Positions 34,578 through 44,630 of a DNA stretch of 64,000 bases are shown here, piece after piece. Position 1 is the stretch's first letter; every line of letters begins with the position of its first letter. Both the position numbers and the translations under genes were made by a program. The notes under the pieces were generated by a model, which had not been told where the DNA came from, did no database searches, and saw nothing but the letters and a program-made list of their open reading frames with translations. The stretch comes from Enterobacter asburiae (GTDB taxonomy: Bacteria; Pseudomonadota; Gammaproteobacteria; Enterobacterales; Enterobacteriaceae): assembly GCF_024599655.1 (NCBI RefSeq), contig NZ_CP102247.1, positions 1,426,001 through 1,490,000 of the forward strand. Direction: 5' to 3'.

Positions 34578-37500
34578 GTGAAAAGTAATATTTACTCGCC
34601 GCAGAATTCAGGGGCTCCCATTGGTCACTGTTGTGTTTCTGCCACGCCTGCCTTTATGAGCGTGCTTCCCCTTAAGCGCATTGCCCGCCTCTGCCTTGCT
34701 CTGAAGTTATTTACTCTCTCCGCCTCCGTGGTTAGTCCTGTGGTCATGGCTGCATCTTTCGCTACCCTGCAGACAGCTCCCGGCGGACTGATGGGGCAGC
34801 CGGCGGTCACGTATACCCTGAAGACGGGCGAGACTCCAGAGAGTGTAGCGAAAAAGTTCAGCCTGACTCTGGAGCAGTTACAGGAATTCAATCAGTTTCG
34901 CACCTTCAGCAAATCTTTTGCACAGCTGAGTGCCGGTGATGAGGTTGACGTGCCCGCTGCGAATAATGTAGCTGCTGGTGCAGGGAAGCCGGATCAGGAG
35001 TATTTGCAGACGACAACAGCAGCACAGCAACTTGGCAATATCCTTTCGGCGGACGATTCCACCCGCCAGGCTTCTTCACTGGCCCGGGAAATGGCCACGG
35101 GCGCAGTGAATCAGGAAGTGCAGAACTGGATGAACCGGTTCGGCACTGCGCGCGTGCAGGCTAGCGTGGATGACAGGGGGAGCCTGGATGGCAGTTCACT
35201 GGATTTCCTACTCCCCCTCTATGACCGTGATGACTGGCTGCTATTCACCCAGTTGGGTGCGCGCAACAAGGAAAGCCGTAACACGCTGAATCTGGGCCTG
35301 GGCGCCCGCCGTGATGTTAATATCTGGCTGCTGGGGCTGAATGTCTTTTATGACCTTGACTGGACCGGTCATAACCAGCGAATCGGGGTGGGGGGAGAAG
35401 CTTTTCGAGACCACATTAAATTCTCGGCTAACACCTACTTCCGTCTGACAGACTGGCATCAGTCCCGCGATTTTGCCGACTACAACGAGCGCCCGGCGAA
35501 CGGCTTCGACGTGCGTGCCGAAGGCTGGCTGCCTGCGTATCCGCAGATCGGCGGCAGGCTGATGTACGAGCAGTACTACGGCAATGAGGTGGCGCTATTT
35601 GGTAAGGACAACCGTCAGAAAGATCCATACGCCATGACGGTGGGGGTGACGCACACACCTTTCCCTTTGCTGACCTGGGGAGCCGAGCACCGGATGGGGA
35701 AAGGTAGCACAAACGACAGCCGGGTGACGCTGAGCCTGAATGTACGTACGGGGGAATCCCTGAACAGCCACTTTGACCAGAGACTGGTAGCAGCCATGCG
35801 CACACTGTCAGGCTCGCGTCAGAGCTTTGTGGAGCGTAACAGCAACATCGTGCTGGATTACCAGAAGCAGATGCTTATCCGGCTCGGTCTGAATGACCGG
35901 GCCGGCGTGTCCGGGACGGCGGATGCCGTCACTGCACAGGTGACGGGCAAATACCTGCCTGCTACGGTGGAGTGGGATCCAGCGGCCCTGGTTGAGGCAG
36001 GCGGAACGGCTTCGCCGCCCGTAACCAACGGCCGGGTGCTGAACTTCACCTACCCGCCCTACAAACCGGGCGGAGTCAACACGTACATAGTGAGTGCTGT
36101 AGCGAAGGATGTGAAAGGGAATACCTCTCCGAGGAGCGAGAGCGTCATTACCGTCACGGGCGGTGGTGTCAGCGTAGTGAACTCCAGCCTGGCGGCGGCC
36201 CCGGCCACCATCACGGCGGACGGGAGCAGCGCCTCGGTTATCACCCTGACCCTGAAGGACACGAACGGTAATGCGGTAAGTGGCCAGACAGTGAGCTTTA
36301 ACAGCAGCCTGACGGGGAGCACGACGGGTGATGTGACGGACAACGGTAACGGGACCTACACGGCGAATCTGACCGGTACGGCGGCGGGCGTAACCAGCGT
36401 GACGGCGACGGTGGGGGGGAATGCCTTCGGCGTGAGCCCGGCATCGGTGACGCTGACGGCGGATGCGAATAACCTGAGCACCACCCTGTCGACGCTGGCG
36501 GCGGCCCCGGCCACCATCACGGCGGACGGGAGCAGCGCCTCGGTTATCACCCTGACCCTGAAGGACACGAACGGTAATGCGGTAAGTGGCCAGACAGTGA
36601 GCTTTAACAGCAGCCTGACGGGGAGCACGACGGGTGATGTGACGGACAACGGTAACGGGACCTACACGGCGAATCTGACCGGTACGGCGGCGGGCGTAAC
36701 CAGCGTGACGGCGACGGTGGGGGGGAATGCCTTCGGCGTGAGCCCGGCATCGGTGACGCTGACGGCGGATGCGAATAACCTGAGCACCACCCTGTCGACG
36801 CTGGCGGCGGCCCCGGCCACCATCACGGCGGACGGGAGCAGCGCCTCGGTTATCACCCTGACCCTGAAGGACACGAACGGTAATGCGGTAAGTGGCCAGA
36901 CAGTGAGCTTTAACAGCAGCCTGACGGGGAGCACGACGGGTGATGTGACGGACAACGGTAACGGGACCTACACGGCGAATCTGACCGGTACGGCGGCGGG
37001 CGTAACCAGCGTGACGGCGACGGTGGGGGGGAATGCCTTCGGCGTGAGCCCGGCATCGGTGACGCTGACGGCGGATGCGAATAACCTGAGCACCACCCTG
37101 TCGACGCTGGCGGCGGCCCCGGCCACCATCACGGCGGACGGGAGCAGCGCCTCGGTTATCACCCTGACCCTGAAGGACACGAACGGTAATGCGGTAAGTG
37201 GCCAGACAGTGAGCTTTAACAGCAGCCTGACGGGGAGCACGACGGGTGATGTGACGGACAACGGTAACGGGACCTACACGGCGAATCTGACCGGTACGGC
37301 GGCGGGCGTAACCAGCGTGACGGCGACGGTGGGGGGGAATGCCTTCGGCGTGAGCCCGGCATCGGTGACGCTGACGGCGGATGCGAATAACCTGAGCACC
37401 ACCCTGTCGACGCTGGCGGCGGCCCCGGCCACCATCACGGCGGACGGGAGCAGCGCCTCGGTTATCACCCTGACCCTGAAGGACACGAACGGTAATGCGG

Positions 37501-38312
37501 TAAGTGGCCAGACAGTGAGCTTTAACAGCAGCCTGACGGGGAGCACGACGGGTGATGTGACGGACAACGGTAACGGGACCTACACGGCGAATCTGACCGG
37601 TACGGCGGCGGGCGTAACCAGCGTGACGGCGACGGTGGGGGGGAATGCCTTCGGCGTGAGCCCGGCATCGGTGACGCTGACGGCGGATGCGCCTGTTCCA
37701 ATGCCTGGTTCGACAACAATACTGGTTAACGGTGCCACTTTCGGTGTAAACGACGGCTTCCCTCGTAATGGCTTTGTCGGCGCGGAATTCCAGATTGCAG
37801 TGAGTGGCAATGCGACTAATAACAGTAGCTACGACTGGAGTGTTAAGGGAGCATCGTGGGTAGGAGTTGACAGTTCCGGGAAAGTCTCATTTAGCGGAAC
37901 AGGCACATCGAATGAGGTGACTATTTTGGCGACGCCGAAAACAGGTGGTTCTCCACTCAGCTACACCTTCCGGTTGAATACTTGGTTTATTAACAATGGT
38001 TCAATCAAATTAACTGCCGCTGAAGCTGATGCCTTCTGCGCTGCTCAGCCGGGTGGATATGCCACACCGTCGTACAAGCAAATGACAAATGCACCGTCAC
38101 TTAACAGCAATGGAACACGCTCAGCAACAGGCCAGTTGTGGTCTGAATGGGGCAACATGTCTGTGTATCCTAAACCATGGATTGGCAACAATTATTGGGC
38201 ATCCGAGGTGTCAGGCTCTGGTCGGTACGGTGTAAACCTGAATAGCTTTGGCCGCGTCCAGTATAACACTTTGACGGTCGGCCAGTTCGTTGCTTGTTCG
38301 AAAGGGCTTTAA
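34578..38312 (+). CDS. Intimin/invasin-like inverse autotransporter with five identical Ig repeats
   Basis: About 1244 aa. The start is uncertain: the GTG at 34578 follows AGGA at 34563, while an internal ATG at 34659 is just before the signal-like LCLALKLFTLSASVV. Order: signal sequence; LysM (VTYTLKTGETPESVAKKF ... LSAGDEVDVP); inverse-autotransporter beta domain (about 185-420, with LLFTQLGARNKESRNTLNLG, WHQSRDFADYNERPANGFD and VALFGKD); a linker Ig domain; five Big_1-type Ig repeats of 102 aa (about 537-1038); a final Ig domain; and a C-terminal lectin-like domain with a Cys pair (ADAFCAAQ, FVACSKGL) and GQLWSEWG. The barrel anchors in the outer membrane, the Ig rod projects, and the tip should bind a receptor. 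A terminator follows. Confidence 0.93.
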   Translation: MKSNIYSPQNSGAPIGHCCVSATPAFMSVLPLKRIARLCLALKLFTLSASVVSPVVMAASFATLQTAPGGLMGQPAVTYTLKTGETPESVAKKFSLTLEQLQEFNQFRTFSKSFAQLSAGDEVDVPAANNVAAGAGKPDQEYLQTTTAAQQLGNILSADDSTRQASSLAREMATGAVNQEVQNWMNRFGTARVQASVDDRGSLDGSSLDFLLPLYDRDDWLLFTQLGARNKESRNTLNLGLGARRDVNIWLLGLNVFYDLDWTGHNQRIGVGGEAFRDHIKFSANTYFRLTDWHQSRDFADYNERPANGFDVRAEGWLPAYPQIGGRLMYEQYYGNEVALFGKDNRQKDPYAMTVGVTHTPFPLLTWGAEHRMGKGSTNDSRVTLSLNVRTGESLNSHFDQRLVAAMRTLSGSRQSFVERNSNIVLDYQKQMLIRLGLNDRAGVSGTADAVTAQVTGKYLPATVEWDPAALVEAGGTASPPVTNGRVLNFTYPPYKPGGVNTYIVSAVAKDVKGNTSPRSESVITVTGGGVSVVNSSLAAAPATITADGSSASVITLTLKDTNGNAVSGQTVSFNSSLTGSTTGDVTDNGNGTYTANLTGTAAGVTSVTATVGGNAFGVSPASVTLTADANNLSTTLSTLAAAPATITADGSSASVITLTLKDTNGNAVSGQTVSFNSSLTGSTTGDVTDNGNGTYTANLTGTAAGVTSVTATVGGNAFGVSPASVTLTADANNLSTTLSTLAAAPATITADGSSASVITLTLKDTNGNAVSGQTVSFNSSLTGSTTGDVTDNGNGTYTANLTGTAAGVTSVTATVGGNAFGVSPASVTLTADANNLSTTLSTLAAAPATITADGSSASVITLTLKDTNGNAVSGQTVSFNSSLTGSTTGDVTDNGNGTYTANLTGTAAGVTSVTATVGGNAFGVSPASVTLTADANNLSTTLSTLAAAPATITADGSSASVITLTLKDTNGNAVSGQTVSFNSSLTGSTTGDVTDNGNGTYTANLTGTAAGVTSVTATVGGNAFGVSPASVTLTADAPVPMPGSTTILVNGATFGVNDGFPRNGFVGAEFQIAVSGNATNNSSYDWSVKGASWVGVDSSGKVSFSGTGTSNEVTILATPKTGGSPLSYTFRLNTWFINNGSIKLTAAEADAFCAAQPGGYATPSYKQMTNAPSLNSNGTRSATGQLWSEWGNMSVYPKPWIGNNYWASEVSGSGRYGVNLNSFGRVQYNTLTVGQFVACSKGL
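36189..37692 (+). repeat. Five tandem 306-bp repeats (102-aa Ig domains)
   Basis: Units start at 36189, 36495, 36801, 37107 and 37413, exactly 306 bp apart. Each encodes LAAAPATITADGSSASVITL through SPASVTLTADA. They look the same at DNA level; only the junctions to flanking unique sequence differ. Near-zero divergence implies recent expansion or continuing homogenisation. Confidence 0.95.
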
Positions 38313-38350
38313 ACTTGAATTTTTAATATTTAAATTTGATTTTTGATCTT

Positions 38351-38382
38351 CCCAGCCGCCTTTAAGCGGCTCGGGCTTTTTA
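38351..38382 (+). terminator. Rho-independent terminator after the intimin-like gene
   Basis: CCCAGCCGC, loop CTTTAA, GCGGCTCGGG, then CTTTTT. Strong stem plus T-run about 40 bp after the stop codon. Confidence 0.85.
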
Positions 38383-39370
38383 AGAATGTATATGAGTGAT
38401 ATGAGGGTAAGGGAGTGTATAAACGTGAAAAGTTGGCGCTGAGTGCGCGGGAAAACATGGTGGCATTTAATCGGGAGGGGATCTTCTCTTGATGAAATCA
38501 ACAGTCGTTGTTTGCGTATCTGACGATATTGTCCGGTAACGTGAAGATATTATATAAAAAAGTAAAGCGCCTTAATAACAGAATTGCCTTCTTGGCATTC
38601 ACGTATCAGCTTGAATCGACGCTTCCGCTGAACAAGAAGGTCCGGACACCCGTTTCATCCTAATCCACGGCGCTCTGATGAGGTACATGCTAGGCTATGG
38701 CTACGTCCTGATGCGTCAGGCGTTCAGAATGTAAAAATGCGGAGCACGGAAGCAGCCTTAATGCTAGCCGTGGATCGGAGAGGCTGATGCAGCCGGCTCC
38801 TGAGTCATGCGTTGATGCCGACCAAGTATACGTTACACTCGCAGGCGTCACACTTACTCCAGTATGAAAACCTGTCCTCTCAGGGATGATAAGACGTTAT
38901 TACAGGAAGCACCCTTTAAAGATATTGCAGGCAGCCTTATACCTTAGCCATTGTTTAAATTCAATATCGTCGCATGTAGTCAGTGCTAGTATGAGTGTGG
39001 ATAAATCATTTATCTTTTTCAGCGACAGCACGGACCAACCTATGGGGGCAGGATTTTCTGTTCTGATCGAAGGTACGAACAATAGCAATATAGAGCATGG
39101 CAACGTAGCAGGTGTCGGCCTCCGGTTTGGTCTGCCCCTGGAACTGCTAACCGCAGGTCCGATGGTGAAGGCCAGATATCTCAATCCATCTAGGGGGATC
39201 GGGATGCTGCTACGGCATCCGGCGGGGCTCTGGGCTGGTCTGTCAGTCGTTCAATCCAACTTAAAGTACACGCTATTTGTATTCTCCGGAAACCCTGTTT
39301 GATGGTGCAAAAAGCTATCATGAGGCGGTGATATCGCCTACAATAATAACGATGCAAGCCGGAGAGTATC
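38383..39370. other. Region without a clearly supported gene
   Basis: About 1 kb. An open frame at 38886-39302 (138 codons) has no recognisable domain or clear ribosome site, so I do not call it. The stretch at 38600-38880 is GC-richer and may be mobile-element debris. The last ~70 bp before 39371 should contain the LysR gene promoter. Confidence 0.35.
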
Positions 39371-40294
39371 ATGAACACATATATCAGTCATAAACATTTT
39401 CACCTTATTGCGGATTTAGCAAAAACAAAAAATTTCAGTGAAACCGCAAGAAAATTCCATATCGCGCAATCCAATTTAAGCAGCCTGATTGCCTCTGTCG
39501 AAGCGAGTCTGGGGACCCAAATTTTTAACCGTGACAGCCGACCAATTTCGTTGACTGAATTTGGAAAAGGACTCATGCCATATATCGAAAAAATGCTTGA
39601 TTCGCAAAGTGGAATGAATACCTTTGTCGACTCTTGGCAGAATGCTTCCGTTGGTCGCATTCGCATGGCCTGCTCCGTCGGCATACAAGCCTGGCTTGTC
39701 CGCCATTTTCTGCCAGATATGCTATCCGGCGCTCCTGGGCTCAATATTACAATGCTGACGGCAAACCAGTTGGAGTACGATTATTTTAAGGGAAGCCTGT
39801 TACCCGAAAATGCTGATGTTATGGTATCTTATACTCAACCTTCAAATAAAAACCTCATCGCGATAAAGGCTTGTGTTCTAAGGTTGAATATTTATTCGAC
39901 GGACGCGTTTTATCGCGATCACCCTTTTTCGTCTTTCCGTCAACTGGCAGAGCATCCGTTTATTCTCATGAATTCGCTGGGGCAAACTCAGGATGAAAAT
40001 ATTCTGGACATCAAAAATATACAGACGGGTGAAACTGATAGGATAACGGTTTCAGGGAGTCTTCATTTTGATAATGGCTATATTGCTGCGGAGGCCTGTC
40101 GTCAGGGGATGGGATATCTGCTTTACTCACACTTACAGGTCAGGGAGGATGATCTCCTGAAGGCACGATTGGATGAAAATCATGGGGTATTTTTACCTAT
40201 TTATATTATCTATCGTCGTCAGGATAAAAACATGCAGAGAATTAAAAATGTTGTCAGCACGCTGCGGGATACCTTGGCATCCCTGGAGTATTAA
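39371..40294 (+). CDS. LysR-family transcriptional regulator
   Basis: A 307-aa LTTR with an N-terminal winged HTH (FHLIADLAKTKNFSETARKF, HIAQSNLSSLIASVEASLG, IFNRDSRPISLTEFGKGL) and a C-terminal substrate-binding domain. An AGAGTATC leader precedes the ATG. It is similar in layout and motif wording to the next gene (for example FxRDxRPxSLxxFG, and ENGMGYL versus CRQGMGYL), so the pair are likely paralogues. The target is unknown; the nearest candidates are the intimin-like gene and the EamA permease. Confidence 0.93.
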   Translation: MNTYISHKHFHLIADLAKTKNFSETARKFHIAQSNLSSLIASVEASLGTQIFNRDSRPISLTEFGKGLMPYIEKMLDSQSGMNTFVDSWQNASVGRIRMACSVGIQAWLVRHFLPDMLSGAPGLNITMLTANQLEYDYFKGSLLPENADVMVSYTQPSNKNLIAIKACVLRLNIYSTDAFYRDHPFSSFRQLAEHPFILMNSLGQTQDENILDIKNIQTGETDRITVSGSLHFDNGYIAAEACRQGMGYLLYSHLQVREDDLLKARLDENHGVFLPIYIIYRRQDKNMQRIKNVVSTLRDTLASLEY

Positions 40295-40488
40295 ATCTTG
40301 ATGTTTTTTCCTCGTCTGACTTTTTCGATGCCACCCTGGAGGCTGAATGTACTCAACAGGTCTCTTATTGATATTGGTACAGGCTTATATAGGATGTTTT
40401 TCCGTTTCCCAGAGGGATCCCTAAATATTTACTTAACCCCATGTGTGTGCTAATTTAAAAGTAGTTTAACTACAAGTCGGTGACCTTG

Positions 40489-41421
40489 ATGCGAGCGTTG
40501 AAAGAAATCGAAATAATTGTATTCCTGGATATCGTTAAGTCGGGGAGTTTCACACAAACATCGGAAAATCTTCGTATTTCGCAGGGGAATATAAGTAAAA
40601 TTATTATAGCTCTTGAAAATAAATTGGGGATGCCAGTTTTTGACAGGGATACCAGGCCTGTTAGCTTGTCTCGCTTTGGTGCGGCAATTTTTCCTTATAT
40701 AGAGCAACATTATTCTTCTCTCCGAACAATGTCTTCATTTGTAGATTGTTTTAAAAACTCTAATGCTGGGGTTGTGGCAATATATTCCCCGACAGCAATG
40801 CAACATTTTTTAGCGAAATATATAATTCCAAAACTATGTAATACATATCCGGATTTGTATATATCGTTAAAAACACATCACCCTTCATCTGGAGATTTTA
40901 TCAATGGTGCCGTCAGGATGCCCGATGATTGTGATATTTTATTTTCTTATTTACCTCCAAAGCAAGACACCCTTGTTTCACGGAAGCTCCTTCCAGTTAA
41001 GCTCAATGTGTATGCTAATGATTTATTTTATTTCAATAATGTTTTCCATCATCCATCCGAACTTAGTGAAAAGAAGTTTATCTTAATTCATTCTGCATCA
41101 AATGGAAAACATTTAAATGATTTTGTCATAACAAATAATGATTTGAAAGAGGTTGTGGATATAACTGTGACTGGAAGTGTTATGGCAGATAACGTTTTTT
41201 CTGCGCGAGAGTTGTGTGAAAATGGTATGGGATATCTTTTTTTTCCTGATGTTTTGATAAGCCCAGGAAGTGTTATTAAACCTAGGTTACCTGAAGGGTT
41301 CGAATGTGTTATAAATCCATATTTAACATATCGAAGAAAAGAGCACCAGCCAATACGTATGCGCGATACAATAGATTTTTTATTACATGAGATCTCTTTG
41401 TATATTACTAATTTAAAATGA
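40489..41421 (+). CDS. LysR-family transcriptional regulator (paralogue of the preceding gene)
   Basis: About 310 aa. The ATG at 40489 is preferred to an in-frame GTG at 40480; neither has a strong ribosome site. It has a winged HTH (IVFLDIVKSGSFTQTSENLR, ISQGNISKIIIALENKLG, FDRDTRPVSLSRFGAA) and a LysR substrate domain with CENGMGYLFFPDV. Base composition is distinctly AT-rich compared with the T6SS genes, which fits foreign origin. The regulon is unknown. Confidence 0.92.
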   Translation: MRALKEIEIIVFLDIVKSGSFTQTSENLRISQGNISKIIIALENKLGMPVFDRDTRPVSLSRFGAAIFPYIEQHYSSLRTMSSFVDCFKNSNAGVVAIYSPTAMQHFLAKYIIPKLCNTYPDLYISLKTHHPSSGDFINGAVRMPDDCDILFSYLPPKQDTLVSRKLLPVKLNVYANDLFYFNNVFHHPSELSEKKFILIHSASNGKHLNDFVITNNDLKEVVDITVTGSVMADNVFSARELCENGMGYLFFPDVLISPGSVIKPRLPEGFECVINPYLTYRRKEHQPIRMRDTIDFLLHEISLYITNLK

Positions 41422-41499
41422 TGGGTAGGGGGAGAAATTATGTCATAAGGAATGACCTTATATTCGTTTAATGTAGATATATTTCTCTAAATAGCTGTG

Positions 41500-42070
41500 T
41501 CTTATACCACTTAGTTTTTTGCCAGACCGTGTTCGCCTCTAAGGAACTGATTGATGGTTTACATAAAATGGCTGGCTTTTTCAACAGTTGCTTCATTGTG
41601 CGACATTGATGATTGCGCCTTATTGGTTTGCGAAGTTCAAGCAATAGCCGTTCCACATGTTTCACATAAAGCGAGTAAACCTGTTGGTAATGATCCTCAG
41701 CTTTGGGTCCTCCTTCAGCCAGCGCTCTGTTCCACAGTTTTGCGGGTAATATCGTTACCCTCGTTCAGCATGAAGATTTTCGCTCGTCGGCACGTCGTTT
41801 TATGCCGCTTCAGCAGGCTGATTAACAGCACTGAGGATATGTAAGTGACTTTGCCTGTTCCGCTGTACATGCTCTGACCAGATGTTATTTTTCGTTCTGA
41901 CCCGGTGTCATCATGCGTTTGTTGTAGCCCGCTTGGCTGTCGTTTAGCGCCAGTTTTGGAATTAAGATATCAGCCTCATCTTCACAAAGTACCGAATGTA
42001 CTGTGCTTTATTCTTCTGGTGCTTTGTGGATTGCTGCCATGTTTACATCCTTATACGCATCACGGATACG
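41500..42070 (-). pseudogene. IS630-family transposase remnant
   Basis: Minus-strand pieces in different frames match an IS630-type transposase. They are DEADI and TPGQNEK-like segments near 41900-41990, GKVTYISSVLLISLLKR, RRAKIFMLNEG, and the C-terminal KHVERLLLELRKPIRRNHQCRTMKQLLKK. The frame is broken repeatedly. Coordinates are approximate. Flanks 42071-42622 hold no recognisable gene. Confidence 0.7.
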
Positions 42071-42622
42071 CAGAGTTGGCTCATTCCTTCGCCATATAAG
42101 CCCTTGAAGACGGCAGCTCGCGGTGAACGGGACCCTGCATGTAACTGGCAGCCGGTTATCTCATTGGTTTTATATTGATATAAATTCTGTACTCCAGCGA
42201 GAGCGCTGGTAGCTAAAATCGCCGGAACCATGTTTTACCAGTACAGATATATTCAAAAGGACAGAGATGGGCTCGTTTGACAGGTAACGATTTCAATCCT
42301 GCAACATCTGACATCCTAAACCCGTTAATCCATCGACCAACGGAAGAGTGGGTGATAAAATGTAATTAAACAACCGCGGTCACGGTCGTTCTCTGATATA
42401 GTATCAGCATGATGTTTGCCGCGCATGCTTTTTATCGTGGATTTGTTGGGACTCTTTGCGCATCGATTATCATTCTTCATCAAAAATTGCTACTATGATC
42501 GAAATCGCTCATTCCAGTTGGTGATTTGTGATGTTTGACGACTGTTCAGTTCACACATTCAGGGCTTAGGTAACTTTCAATGACCTGCTATTTGGTGAAG
42601 CTATTTAGTATAGATAAAACAT

Positions 42623-43525
42623 TCATTTTTTAGGCGTTTTGTAAGGTATTGTAGCAGGGAACAATAATACGAGTAAGAGCCCTATACCTAACGGGAAAAA
42701 AAGATAAATAGAGTGAAGTGAAATCATGTATCCATTAATTCCACTCTCCAGGCAGATAGCTATAATAGGGAAAACCAAAAACACTAGAGATGCTTGAAAT
42801 ACACCCGCCTTTTTTTGTAGTGCAAAATAGCTTAATATTCCACAGACCCCTGCCACTATACCTAAATACATAACAGCTCCCAAAGATGCAGGTGAAAAAC
42901 CATCAATGCTGTCATTCTCAAGCATAATCCCAGCAACCGAAAGGAGCAATCCAGCAAACAGGCAGGGCAAGGCATTAAAAGTTATCACAGAAAGAGTTGA
43001 GCACCGTTTTTTGCATTGAGTATAAATAATCGCATGCATCACCACTGCAAGCATAAGTGCAATAACACCTTCAGTATGACCTTCAACGTCTCCATTACTT
43101 TCAAATAATAAAATCCCACACAATGAAAGTAACGCCATAAGCAGGCCTGTAAGTTGCAGTAAATTGGTTCGCTGGCGTAGCAGGATTACGGATGCAACTA
43201 ACACTGCTGCGGGCATGGTCGCAAAAATAATTGCTGCCAACGCAGAGCTAACGAATTGCTCACCATAAATCATTAACGTAAACGGCAGGGAAAAATAAAA
43301 CAAAACAACCATGCACTGAAAAACACGCTCCCCCGGTGGAAACAATAGTGGCATTTTTGTTATACCAGCAATACACAACAATACTGGGGCTGCGCACAGA
43401 AAGCGCAGTCCTGTTGCCAATACAGGTGAGATTGATTTGACTGCAATCTGCATGGCCAACCAGGTAGTTCCCCATGTCAGTGACACCACAATAAATAATA
43501 AGATAGCAACCATATTTTTATGCAT
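42623..43525 (-). CDS. EamA/DMT-superfamily membrane transporter
   Basis: A 300-aa protein with about ten transmembrane helices in two EamA repeats. The first begins VSLTWGTTWLAMQIAVKSISPVLATGLRF and includes EQFVSSALAAIIFATMPAAV; the second includes ALQKKAGVFQASLVFLVFPIIA. The WGTxW motif after helix 1 is typical of the family. Substrate cannot be predicted; relatives export amino acids or metabolites. Single gene, AT-rich. Confidence 0.92.
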   Translation of the reverse strand: MHKNMVAILLFIVVSLTWGTTWLAMQIAVKSISPVLATGLRFLCAAPVLLCIAGITKMPLLFPPGERVFQCMVVLFYFSLPFTLMIYGEQFVSSALAAIIFATMPAAVLVASVILLRQRTNLLQLTGLLMALLSLCGILLFESNGDVEGHTEGVIALMLAVVMHAIIYTQCKKRCSTLSVITFNALPCLFAGLLLSVAGIMLENDSIDGFSPASLGAVMYLGIVAGVCGILSYFALQKKAGVFQASLVFLVFPIIAICLESGINGYMISLHSIYLFFPLGIGLLLVLLFPATIPYKTPKK

Positions 43526-44075
43526 GATTTTTTGCCTTTCAATTTCCGCTATTCAGCCTCTCAACTACTATGAGGACTGTTCATTATCACAAGAGTGCGG
43601 GGGGTTAACCTAAATGTTACCAAAATGGCGATACCTGCATTCACATAATTTTTTTTGTATGGCTAATCTGATGTTGCCAAATATCCGTTGTTACTGAAAT
43701 CAAAACTCCTGCAAATTAATTGCAATCAGCATTTCAATATGTACAATCAGTTGGTTTCTTCATGCCATATATCACTTATATTTATAAGTTTTTTTCTGAC
43801 CAGGGGTTTCAAGTGCAGTATATAAGGTGATGCATAAAGAATGCAGTCACTCTTTTATAGAGGGCACCATGCAACTGAAAAAAACTAAGCTAACCGCAAT
43901 GCAACCCCCTTCTGGCATGTGGAAAATCATTATTATCATGGCGTTAAGTTTGTGTTTGTATGATATTAGTAATGATATTTTATTGTGGGTTAACCATGTA
44001 AGCTTAAGTAAATTATATGCTTCAAATCCCCGGTGTTAAATTTATAATTGAAGTTCTTTTTATTTTCTGACATCA
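43526..44075. other. Intergenic region with only a doubtful small ORF
   Basis: AT-rich. A 70-codon frame at 43827-44039 contains one hydrophobic segment (MWKIIIIMALSLCLYDI) but has no clear ribosome site or family; I leave it uncalled. The start of the stretch should hold the permease promoter. Confidence 0.3.
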
Positions 44076-44363
44076 TCAAAATGATGTCTTTGAATAAACA
44101 CTCATATCTAGGTACTGATCACCGCCATTTATGGGGCTTGCCGCCAGTGTGTAGTAGCAATGTTTAGATTCTACCCCTAGCGCATTACATATCTTATCGG
44201 CCAGTTTTTGTACCGAAACCGATTGTGCAGAGGATGGCCGCTCCAAAGTGTAAAGAGCAATTCTTGCTTCAGCAATTATTTTCCCTTCAGGAATTTGATG
44301 TGATGCCTGAGCTAATGCTGGTGCAGTAATTAATAGTATAATAAAGAATTTAAAATAAATCAC
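44076..44363 (-). CDS. Small exported protein with a Cys pair
   Basis: A 95-aa protein. Its signal peptide (MIYFKFFIILLITAPALAQA) is followed by SHQIPEGKIIAEARIALYTLE, then ADKICNALGVESKHCYYTLA with two Cys 11 residues apart. No family recognised. GGAT lies ~8 nt before the ATG. It stands alone between decayed insertion sequences. The 44364-44630 flank holds nothing recognisable. Confidence 0.6.
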   Translation of the reverse strand: MIYFKFFIILLITAPALAQASHQIPEGKIIAEARIALYTLERPSSAQSVSVQKLADKICNALGVESKHCYYTLAASPINGGDQYLDMSVYSKTSF

Positions 44364-44630
44364 ATTTAATCCAAAAGTTATGTTTCACATAGCGGAGTTT
44401 GAAGTGTAATAATCTGCCTTTAGAATTCAATCTTTTTATTGGAATAAGATTATTCATAAATAACACCCTAAATAGATATAACGGCTCTTATTGTATAATT
44501 GGTAAATGTCATAGTTACTATCGATAAGATATTCGTGACTGTAATACATCTCGTCGTTGCGGATTTTAAATGTTAAATCACATTCCCGGTCTTTTTTTTC
44601 TATAACTCCAGACTTATTGTCTGTCTTATT

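Noticed and set aside
36189..37692. Tandem repeats as a CRISPR array
   Set aside because: The 306-bp units are contiguous coding repeats with no unique spacers; no cas genes are present.
36059..37810. Repeated antisense frames of ~97 codons within the intimin repeats
   Set aside because: They are shadows of the 306-bp coding repeat on the opposite strand.
38886..39302. 138-codon open frame on the plus strand
   Set aside because: No recognisable domain, no clear ribosome site, and composition like the debris around it; not called as a gene.
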